The position numbers and the translations under genes were made by a program. From Thecamonas trahens ATCC 50062 (Eukaryota > Apusozoa > Apusomonadida > Apusomonadidae): a stretch of DNA of 64,000 bases. The DNA lies in assembly GCF_000142905.1 (NCBI RefSeq), contig NW_013657661.1, forward strand, positions 113,684 through 177,683. Reading direction: 5' to 3'. The first letter of the stretch is position 1, and every line of letters begins with the position of its first letter. The notes under the pieces were generated by a model. The model was given only the letters and a program-made list of their open reading frames with translations. It was not told where the DNA came from and searched no databases. This document shows positions 40,754-48,483 of this stretch, piece by piece.

Positions 40754-41101
40754 AGAGGCCTCGGGCTCGACCGCCTCGACCGCCACCAACACCACGCCGC
40801 AGTTTCATTTCGACGATGATCTGCCCACTGGTCTCCCGCAGGCCTGCCCACAGGCCTGCCCACAGGCCTGCCCACAGGCCTGCCTACAGGTCTGCCTACA
40901 GGTCTGCCTACAGGTCTCCCCACCGCCTCGCCCGCGGGCCTGCCCACTGATGGGCCGCCCGGGGGCCCGGCCTCCCAACCTAGCCTCCCGCCGCCAGCCG
41001 CCATGACCGCCACCACAGCCGTTCCGGCCTCGCCGCAGCCGCAGCCGTCGCCGCAGCTAGCGTCGCCGCCGCTCCCGCCTTCCACTGCCTCGTCGCCGTG
41101 A
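40754..41101. other. convergent 3' region with 12-bp minisatellite
   Basis: About 350 bp between the FYVE stop and the JmjC gene stop. The part up to 41006 is open in a frame shifted from the FYVE gene and may belong to it. Confidence 0.45.
40836..40917. repeat. 12-bp tandem repeat, unit CCCACAGGCCTG / CCTACAGGTCTG
   Basis: About seven copies in two variants (three to four CCCACAGGCCTG, then three CCTACAGGTCTG), ordered by variant, which indicates recent tandem amplification. Confidence 0.95.
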
Positions 41102-44100
41102 CTATGCCTCCAACCACGCAAGGCCGTCGCCAACAAGCCGTGCCCGGCCGTGAGCGCCGGCCCGTGCCCTAGATGACGGCAGTCGCATGCTCAGCACCCC
41201 GCTCGTCCCGCCGCCAGTCATCAGAAACTCAGCCGCCAGTAGCGGGTCGTTGCTGGTCACCACACACTCGTCAAACGCATCCCACGACGTCACTTCGGTC
41301 TCGTTCGGCACGCCGGGCCGCAGTCCGTCGGCCGCCGCCAGCTCCGAAGCCTCACTGCTCTCCACAAGCCACGTCCACGGCGCAGGGCCGAGCACGTTGG
41401 GCCGGTGCCGCCAAAAGTTGATGAGGAGTGTGACCCGCTTTGCCGAGCTCGGCGGATCGTCATGCGCCACTCCGTGGATGAGCCGTCCGTCAAACGCAAG
41501 CATTCGGCCGAGCCGGGGCCACACCACCGCGCCTGATGACGGGCTTGCTGGCTCGAGGCGGAACGGATCGTAATCGCCACCACTCGGCGCCACGCTCGCG
41601 TTGTACACCACAGTCGGTCCGCCGACGTCCGTCAGGTACAGCACCGTCGAGACCAGTGGGTGCATGCTGAGTGTCGTCTCCTCGCGCCCCTCGGCACAGT
41701 CGGCGTGAAAGTGGAGCACGTTGTCGGCAGCTCGATCCTGAATCCACCACTCGCCGCCGGCCCACTCGTCGTCATTGAGGCCGAGCACCTGCGCCGCCCG
41801 GTGCATCAGTCGGTGCAGCAGCGAGACCCGTGCTTCGGTTCGCGAAACAAACGTCCGCTGGATAGCCACGCTGGGGTCATTCTCCACAAACTGCTTCCGT
41901 CCCGGCCACGACGCAAATGCCAGCAGCGCATCGGCCTCGGCCTCGTCCACAGCGTTGTCGATCGTCAAAACTCGCGGCGCGTGCTCGCCGGCGTGCGCCC
42001 GCCACGGCAAGCTCGCCGCGCTCCACTCGCCACCCGCCACAGCTCTCCCATCAACTCCGATTTCGTACGGACCCCCGGCAATGGCCTCAGGGAGCGGAAA
42101 CGTCTTGAACGCCGCCCACGGTAGGTCCGCAGCCTCGCGCGGGACCACGGTCAAGAGGCCAGCGTCCGAGAGCGCGTGATAGAGCCGCTCCGAGTCGGCA
42201 TATCCGCACGCGGCTTCGTCCTTCAGCACTTGCAGCGACGTCTCGAGGTTGCCGCCGTCGACAAAGTTCATCGAGATGCCCACCACATCGTCGAGGTTGA
42301 CCACTTGGTGCGGAGTGCCGCCCGGGATGAACATCAGATCGCCAGCTTCCTGGACAACCACCACTGCTTGGGCGTGGGCCTCGCGCATCAGCGGTGTTGC
42401 CGTCGGATCCAGATACATCAGCGGCGAGGCCTCAAACGTCCCGCGCCGAGACGAAAAGTGCAGCGCAGACCGCGGTGTATCGTGCGGGTACAGAATCCAC
42501 TTCTTGCGACCCGAGATGAGGCCCATCCAGAACGAAGAGCCGAAAGAGTCAATGTGCAGGCCCGAGCCCGATCCGGCCGGCCCCACAAAGAGCGACGGCC
42601 ATGATGATCGGTACGGCACGTCGATCGTGTATGGAATCCGCTGCAAAAAGTCGTTGGCAACGTACTTGGGCACTACAAACTCGTCAAGCATGGCAGGACA
42701 CATGTATGTCAGCGACGCGTCGAACACATACGGCAGGCCGGGTGCACGGTAGCCTTCGACGAGACTGCCGTTGCGGAGCGCTTCGATAAACTCGCCGAGA
42801 CTCATGCTGTCCAGCGAGGAGAGCGAGGCCCATGTATCCATGTGTGCCCGGTACAGCTTGGGGGTCACCATCGCCCTGCCGCAGGCCGATTGGAGATGAG
42901 CATAATCCCAAGGAACAGTCGTCATGTTCGCCGCGCCTCCGCGGATGACTACTGGCTTGCGCGCGAGCGAGTACTCGCTGTAAAACCGAGAGAACGAGAG
43001 CCCAGACGCGATCTCGTCGGCCGCAGGCTGTGGCTCGGCAAATGGCGGGCACGATGCGTCTGTGCCGGGACTGGAGCAGCCCGCGGCCACCCGTGCCGCC
43101 GCTGACGCCCGTTCGTAGAGGCTGTCAACTAGTTCACGGCATCCGCTCAGCCCGCTCCGTACATCGGCCAGCTTGTCATGCAGCTTATCGGTAGCCTCCC
43201 GGCACTCACCAAGCATAGCCTGGTTGGCAGCCAGCGAGTCGTGGGGCAACTCGGTTCCGCTGCCGAGCAGCCGCAGAGCAAGACGGTCGACCCGGTCTGG
43301 CGAGACATCCGACTGGAACGCTGGATCTTCGGCGTCGACTGTCGCGAGCAGCTCGAGATTGCCCCGGATCTCGTCCGACTCGGGATTGAAGGTCAAATAC
43401 GCTTCGCCGGCGGAAATGGCCTCGCGCATACGGCCAGAGTGTGCTGACGAGTACAGCAAGTACGAGTACTGCTCGCGAACAAAGAAGCCCACTGGGGCAC
43501 GCCGCGCTCGCGACTCGGGCGAGTCCAGATCCAGGAGCTTGGTCAGGATTGGGGACGAGTGTATGCCTGACGCCGGCATTGACAGCGCTTCGGCAGCCCG
43601 CGAAGTCATGCTCGCCAGCTTGGCCTCGTGCTGCTCAAGAAAAAACGTGACCAGCGTGTGGTCCTCCATCGAGTCGGCGAGCAGTGCGGCGGCGAACAGA
43701 TCGTGCGCACGGAGCCAGGGCGAGAGCGCGGTCGACGCCCACGGCGCCGAAAGCAGGAATCGAGGGATGTCTTCGTCAAGCAATAGGCTAAGTGAGTCCA
43801 TGGAGGCGGCTGCAGCATCACGGAGCGCCTCGACCTCGACCACAAGCTCGCTTGCAGATCCTGTGCTCTCGCCATCGTCGTCGTCCACGCTCTCCCACAC
43901 GCACCCGTACACATCGTCGAGAAACGAGTTGAGCCGTGGCGCGCCCGACGGACTGCACGGCGGAATATGGGCAGCATGATGCGGAGCATGCCTCGGTGCC
44001 GGTGCCGGTGATGCGTACCCAGCAGTGGAGAGATCAGCATCCCGCCGCCTCCGCGGTTTGCCGCGCCCGGCGGTCTCGAGCAGGCCAAGGAAGGCTACCG

Positions 44101-44392
44101 CCGAGGAGTACGTGCGCCCGGCAGCATCGTACGCCTCGAGAGCGCGGATGTAGCGAGCAGCATACGCAGCTTCTATTCCTGCCGTCTCGTGACCGCCACT
44201 TCCGCCTCCGCTCGCCACGCTGCCTGCCCGCGCCAGCACCTCCAGCACCGCCTCGGTCCCGCCGTCCGCCACTGCGCTATCCGCCAGCACTTTGTCGAGC
44301 TTGTGGAGTCGCTCACGGGCCCGGGCCATGGGGTCGGCAGCTGCTATCGCGAGTAGGGCAAGGGCCAAGGTGAGGTAGGCCAGAGTGCGCAT
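41102..44392 (-). CDS. secreted/ER protein with JmjC and second 2-oxoglutarate-Fe(II) dioxygenase domain
   Basis: 1096 residues, intronless. A signal peptide (MRTLAYLTLALALLAIAAAD) starts it; that Met is chosen because of it. Residues about 20-450 are helical with repeated Ala/Leu pattern and two cysteines, loosely like the leprecan/P3H N-terminal region. JmjC domain about 530-720: iron ligands H-x-D in GLHIDSFG (near 611) and the distal His in IPGGTPHQVVN (near 695), with RKKWILYP as the usual strand after the first motif. A second double-stranded helix at about 795-1010 resembles prolyl-4-hydroxylase-type enzymes: LHFHADC (HxD), LIHGVAHD (distal His), KRVTLLINFW (Arg for 2OG). Two dioxygenase modules in one lumenal protein suggest a protein-modifying hydroxylase; the substrate is unknown. 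Confidence 0.85.
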   Translation of the reverse strand: MRTLAYLTLALALLAIAAADPMARARERLHKLDKVLADSAVADGGTEAVLEVLARAGSVASGGGSGGHETAGIEAAYAARYIRALEAYDAAGRTYSSAVAFLGLLETAGRGKPRRRRDADLSTAGYASPAPAPRHAPHHAAHIPPCSPSGAPRLNSFLDDVYGCVWESVDDDDGESTGSASELVVEVEALRDAAAASMDSLSLLLDEDIPRFLLSAPWASTALSPWLRAHDLFAAALLADSMEDHTLVTFFLEQHEAKLASMTSRAAEALSMPASGIHSSPILTKLLDLDSPESRARRAPVGFFVREQYSYLLYSSAHSGRMREAISAGEAYLTFNPESDEIRGNLELLATVDAEDPAFQSDVSPDRVDRLALRLLGSGTELPHDSLAANQAMLGECREATDKLHDKLADVRSGLSGCRELVDSLYERASAAARVAAGCSSPGTDASCPPFAEPQPAADEIASGLSFSRFYSEYSLARKPVVIRGGAANMTTVPWDYAHLQSACGRAMVTPKLYRAHMDTWASLSSLDSMSLGEFIEALRNGSLVEGYRAPGLPYVFDASLTYMCPAMLDEFVVPKYVANDFLQRIPYTIDVPYRSSWPSLFVGPAGSGSGLHIDSFGSSFWMGLISGRKKWILYPHDTPRSALHFSSRRGTFEASPLMYLDPTATPLMREAHAQAVVVVQEAGDLMFIPGGTPHQVVNLDDVVGISMNFVDGGNLETSLQVLKDEAACGYADSERLYHALSDAGLLTVVPREAADLPWAAFKTFPLPEAIAGGPYEIGVDGRAVAGGEWSAASLPWRAHAGEHAPRVLTIDNAVDEAEADALLAFASWPGRKQFVENDPSVAIQRTFVSRTEARVSLLHRLMHRAAQVLGLNDDEWAGGEWWIQDRAADNVLHFHADCAEGREETTLSMHPLVSTVLYLTDVGGPTVVYNASVAPSGGDYDPFRLEPASPSSGAVVWPRLGRMLAFDGRLIHGVAHDDPPSSAKRVTLLINFWRHRPNVLGPAPWTWLVESSEASELAAADGLRPGVPNETEVTSWDAFDECVVTSNDPLLAAEFLMTGGGTSGVLSMRLPSSRARAGAHGRARLVGDGLAWLEA

Positions 44393-44555
44393 GGTAGGAG
44401 AGGGATGGTGCCGTGCCCGGGCGGACGCTCCTCGACGACTGCCGGGCGGACGCTGACACGCACGCAGGTGGGACTCGATCGACCTTGGGAGTGGGATGGG
44501 GGGATAGGGGAGACGGACAGATGTGTATTGCGCCGAGAGTAGGGAAGGGAGGGGG

Positions 44556-46274
44556 TTAGGACGCAGGGCTCGTGAGAGCGGCGAGGTGGATGGCTGCCGA
44601 GCCGGTGAGGTGGCGCGACGGCGAGTTGAGGAATCGCTTGTGGAGCGCGTCCTGGGTCTCGCGTGGCGAGGCAGGCGAGGCGATGGAGGCAGCGATGGCG
44701 GCAAGCTGGATGGCTGGGGAGGGTGCGTGCTCGACTTCGCCGTCATCAACGTCGACGACGTGGTCATGGTCAACGTCGTGTTGGCCAACTTGGACTTCCT
44801 CGTACTCGTACTCGTACTCGGAGTCGTCGGCATCAGCGGACACGCCGTCGCTAGCAACTGCAACCAAGGTGGCCTCGGAATGAGTATCTGCAGCGGTATC
44901 AGCAACAGTGTCAGTCGTCTTGGCAGTGAGCGAAAGATTGTAGGCGAGGGCGTCGGCTTCGGCCTCGGCCTTGGCGGCGAGCGCGTGCTCGAGCTCGAGA
45001 GCGAGGCGGTTGTTGTCGGTCTCGACATCGGCGAGGCGAGTGAGCAGGGCGCCCATCTCATCATAGAGGTCGACATCGGGCGGGAGATTACTGTCTGCGC
45101 TGGTCTCCAGCTCGGCGATCCGCGCATGCAGCTGCGCGTTTTCGTCCGAGAGCGAGGCCACACGAGCAGCTAGCGCGGTGGAGGCGGCAAGCTCACGGGC
45201 AAGAGTGGCGTTGTCGGTCTCGAGCTCGCGAATGTGGGCGCGGAGGACGTCGGCCTCGGCAGCGGCAGATGCCGAGGCCGAGGTAGCGCGCCGGGCTGAC
45301 GCGGCGCGCAGCGTGTCCAGATCGTCGGTCAGTTCCTGGACCTTGGCACGGAGGGGGCGAAGCTTGCGCATGTGCTGGCCATGCATGACCTCCATCTCGG
45401 TGTCGAGCCGCTTCTGGAACTCTGCCTCAAGTCGGGCGCGCATGTCGCGCGGCGGCTCGGTCTTGGCCAGGCGCCGCTCCAGTGCAGCCACCTTGCGCTC
45501 AAGCTCCTTGGTTCGCAGCCTCTCTTCCGCCAGCGCCCGCTCCTGGGCCGGCGAGTGAGCGTTGGCCGGTGGGCGCGCCTGCAGTCGGTGGTTGGCGGCC
45601 TCGAGCTTCATGATCTGCACCTCCAGCCGAGCGATGGTTGCGGCGGTCGACTCGTGGCCATTGGCATGAAGCGCCGCTGGCGGGCTGGATACCACAGCTG
45701 GTGGCACTCTTGGCGGCGGCGACGACAGCAACTCGGTCGAGGAGAGCGGACCAGGCGAGCGTGGCGTCTGATAGTACGAGCGGACCGGCTGCGGCGGGGA
45801 GGCCGAGCGGGCGGCCGATCGCGCAGGTGATGCCGCCGCCGACGCAGCCACCATGCCCTGCAACGACTCGAGCTTGTGAAAGAGCGAGCCGAGAGAGGCT
45901 GAGAGCGCCGAGGAACGCGCGTGAACGTCCTGAGAGGCAAGGAGACCAGCATCAGACAGCGAAGCCGACTCTGCTGCAGCGCGAGCAGGCGAGGCGGTGA
46001 CCGCTGGGCGGAGCGATCGCTGCTCATAAGGCGTGGCATGGGCATAGCTGGGCAAAGCTACCTCTCGGCTACCACCGCCAGAAGTCTCATGCCCTGCAAG
46101 TCGACCAGTAGAAGACCTCGCAGTCGACCGCGGCAGGCCGTACGGTGCGTATGGACCGGGCGACGAGGGTGTGACGACCGAGGGTGTGAACAGTGGGTTG
46201 GCCACTGCGCCAGGCGGGTAGAGCGAGGCGTCCAGCTGGGCCCGCAGTCGCTGCACAGGCGAGGATGCACGCAT
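44556..46274 (-). CDS. coiled-coil protein, function not recognised
   Basis: 572 residues. Residues 1-210 are Ser/Pro/Ala-rich and disordered. A long heptad-rich coiled coil extends from about 215 to 425 (IARLEVQIMKLEAANHRLQ; LRTKELERKVAALERRLAK; LAARVASLSDENAQLHARIAEL), interrupted by an Ala/Ser stretch. An acidic stretch with Glu-Tyr alternation (EYEYEYEEVQ) lies near 490, and the C-terminus contains a short hydrophobic helix (AIQLAAIAASIA). No catalytic signature. The pattern fits a centrosomal, basal-body or tethering protein, but that is only a structural analogy. Alternative upstream ATGs in the frame are in low-complexity sequence and are not used. Confidence 0.75.
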   Translation of the reverse strand: MRASSPVQRLRAQLDASLYPPGAVANPLFTPSVVTPSSPGPYAPYGLPRSTARSSTGRLAGHETSGGGSREVALPSYAHATPYEQRSLRPAVTASPARAAAESASLSDAGLLASQDVHARSSALSASLGSLFHKLESLQGMVAASAAASPARSAARSASPPQPVRSYYQTPRSPGPLSSTELLSSPPPRVPPAVVSSPPAALHANGHESTAATIARLEVQIMKLEAANHRLQARPPANAHSPAQERALAEERLRTKELERKVAALERRLAKTEPPRDMRARLEAEFQKRLDTEMEVMHGQHMRKLRPLRAKVQELTDDLDTLRAASARRATSASASAAAEADVLRAHIRELETDNATLARELAASTALAARVASLSDENAQLHARIAELETSADSNLPPDVDLYDEMGALLTRLADVETDNNRLALELEHALAAKAEAEADALAYNLSLTAKTTDTVADTAADTHSEATLVAVASDGVSADADDSEYEYEYEEVQVGQHDVDHDHVVDVDDGEVEHAPSPAIQLAAIAASIASPASPRETQDALHKRFLNSPSRHLTGSAAIHLAALTSPAS

Positions 46275-46534
46275 GAGGAGGAGGGGGGGGGGGAGGGGGG
46301 GGAGGAGGGAGAGAGACAGATGGGCGGAGGTAGGGAGGTGGGGGGGGGGGGGGAGGCGGTGCCGGTGCTGGCACTTTGGGTTTGGGGTTGCCTGGCAACG
46401 GAATTGGGCTCTACGGTAGTGCGCCACAACCACACCCGAAGATGCCAGCATGGCCATGGCCATGGCATCACCGCAGACTATATCCAATGGTCTTAAAGCG
46501 ACAAAATCTTCAGAGGTGCGTCTGTTTGTGTGCA

Positions 46535-46567
<33 letters not shown>

Positions 46568-46830
46568 GTGTGTGTGTGTAACAGCCGATGGTTGGTGGGA
46601 TGCCTCTCCTCCGTCGTATCCATCCCATCCGTCAGGATCAGACCAAGTACGTGAGCACAGCGCAGCGTGTGTCGGTCGAGTCACGCCCACCTGCGTGTCA
46701 CCGGCCCACCACCACCAAATGGCTTGGCTCGCGACACGCCCAAAGACCACGTGCGTGTCGCGGACGTGAGCTTAGCCACCGCCACCGCCACCGCCACCAC
46801 CACCGCCACACCTGTCACCGGCCACAACAT
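46275..46830. other. divergent intergenic region with repeats
   Basis: 556 bp. Near 46285-46360 lie G-rich tracts (C-rich in the coiled-coil gene sense), at 46533-46579 (TG)n, and at 46775-46808 a (CCACCG)n run ahead of the MFS start. Confidence 0.5.
46533..46579. repeat. (TG)n microsatellite
   Basis: About 23 TG/CG dinucleotides with one CG interruption. Confidence 0.95.
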
Positions 46831-48414
46831 ATGGAGTCTGGTGACATGGTCTCGGAGTCGTACTCGCGGTCGAGCCCGAGCAGCATGGGCACGGACTCGG
46901 AGCGGGGCAGCGCGCAGGGCGGACATGCGGTGGTCGATGACGGGCTGGTGGAAGACGGCGAGGAGCAGGCACTGCTGGGATCAGAAGGCGGGGAGGTCGA
47001 CATGGGGATTGCATCGCCGCTGGATGCTGCGGTGGAGAGGCTGGGTATTGGACGGTTTCACAAGGTGGCGGTGGCTGTCCTCGGCTTGGCCAACGCGTCG
47101 GACGCAGTCGAGCTGCTGGCCATTGGCTACATACTGCCCGAGTTGAACAAGGCCGGCGCCAAGGGCTTCCACGTCACCGACGCGCAAAAGGGCTTTCTCT
47201 CAGCGGCGGTCTTTGTCGGCATGCTCATCGGCGGGCTGTTCTGTGGCCTGGCCTCGGATCGTGTGGGCCGAAAGGCAATGCTGCTCTGGTCGCTGGGCAT
47301 CAACGCGCTGGCCGGCCTCGCCTCGGCCGCCGCTCCCTCGTGGCCGCTCCTGCTCACCGCCCGCATTATCTCAGGCATTGGCGTCGGTGGCTCGGTCCCG
47401 TCGGTCTTTACCATGGCTGTCGAGTACCTACCTGTCCACCGCCGCGGCTTCTACCTCACCGTTGTGGCCTGGCACTGGATGGTCGGCTCGATCTTTACAG
47501 CCTCGCTGGCCTGGATCCTCCTTGGCGCCATCGGTGCATCGTGGCGCGTCTTTGCCGCCGCCTGCGCTGGGCCTGCAGCTCTGGCATTTGTCCTCACCCT
47601 CGTTCTCCTTCCCGAGACGCCGCGGTTTCTGGTGGCCAAGGGTCGGTACGCCGCCGCAGCGTCTGTCCTCAACCGCATGGCGCGGCGATCGGGCCACACA
47701 ACGCCGCTTCTGGGAGCATCGGGTGCTGAGCTTGCTCCCAATGGGCCAAGCAACATTCAGGCCGGCTCTGTCCCTGCTGGGTCGTTGGACGAGCCGGCCC
47801 GTGAGACCACGCCGTCGGCGTGGCGGCTGCTCGATCCGGCGCTGCGACGGACCACGATCTCGCTCGCCATCGTCTGGTTCGGCCTCTCGTTCGGCTGGTA
47901 CGGCCTAATTCTGTGGATTCCAACTCTCTTTGACGACGCCAACCTCTCGTTCTCAGTCTATGCCTCGGTCTTTATCGTTGCCGCCGCCAACCTGCCGGGC
48001 AACATTGTGTCGGCCGTGCTGATGGACCGGATCGGGCGCAAGAACGTACTGGTCGGGACCATGACCACCGCCGCTGGCCTCGGCGTTCTCTTTGCCTTTT
48101 CCCACCGTGCCGGGCTGGTGATCACGGTCGCCTCGGCCTTCAACGCGGTCTCGATCGGCGGTTGGAACGCACTCGACTGTCTCTCGTCCGAGTCGTTCCC
48201 CACTCCGCTGCGTACGTCGGCTATGGGTGTCCTCGCCGCCTTTGGTCGCCTCGGCTCTATGTCTGCCCAGTTTGTCAACGGCTTTCTTATCTCGCACTCG
48301 GTTGCCCTCCTCCTCCTCGTCACCGCCGGCACCATGTTCATCGGCGGTCTTGGGGCGCTGGCTCTTCCGCGCGACACATCCGGCATGCGGGTTGCTGACA
48401 AGCTCCACGGCTGA
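46831..48414 (+). CDS. MFS transporter, SVOP/SV2-like (organic cation/sugar-porter clade)
   Basis: 527 residues, 12 predicted TMs with an acidic 70-residue N-terminal tail. Motifs: DAVELLAIGYILP in TM1, the MFS loop GLASDRVGRKAMLLWS (G-x-x-x-D-R-x-G-R-K), ARIISGIGVGGSVP in TM4, LPETPRFLVAKGR after TM6 (PESPR-type motif) and the second-half copy LMDRIGRKNVL. This combination is that of SV2/SVOP and OCT-related carriers. A long central loop (about 290-350) is Pro/Ser-rich. The substrate cannot be read from sequence. Start codon ATG follows a Pro/His-rich repeat leader; earlier in-frame Met (46588) would add only repeat-encoded residues. Confidence 0.9.
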   Translation: MESGDMVSESYSRSSPSSMGTDSERGSAQGGHAVVDDGLVEDGEEQALLGSEGGEVDMGIASPLDAAVERLGIGRFHKVAVAVLGLANASDAVELLAIGYILPELNKAGAKGFHVTDAQKGFLSAAVFVGMLIGGLFCGLASDRVGRKAMLLWSLGINALAGLASAAAPSWPLLLTARIISGIGVGGSVPSVFTMAVEYLPVHRRGFYLTVVAWHWMVGSIFTASLAWILLGAIGASWRVFAAACAGPAALAFVLTLVLLPETPRFLVAKGRYAAAASVLNRMARRSGHTTPLLGASGAELAPNGPSNIQAGSVPAGSLDEPARETTPSAWRLLDPALRRTTISLAIVWFGLSFGWYGLILWIPTLFDDANLSFSVYASVFIVAAANLPGNIVSAVLMDRIGRKNVLVGTMTTAAGLGVLFAFSHRAGLVITVASAFNAVSIGGWNALDCLSSESFPTPLRTSAMGVLAAFGRLGSMSAQFVNGFLISHSVALLLLVTAGTMFIGGLGALALPRDTSGMRVADKLHG

Positions 48415-48483
48415 CGATGCCATCTCGTTTGCTGGTTCTGGTGCGCAGACACACACACACACTCAAACACACACACACACACG

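Noticed and set aside
40477-41136. Minus-strand frame with repeated Gly-Arg-Pro-Val units
   Set aside because: It is the reverse reading of the 12-bp minisatellite and of the FYVE gene 3' end; no start context and no conserved sequence outside the repeat.
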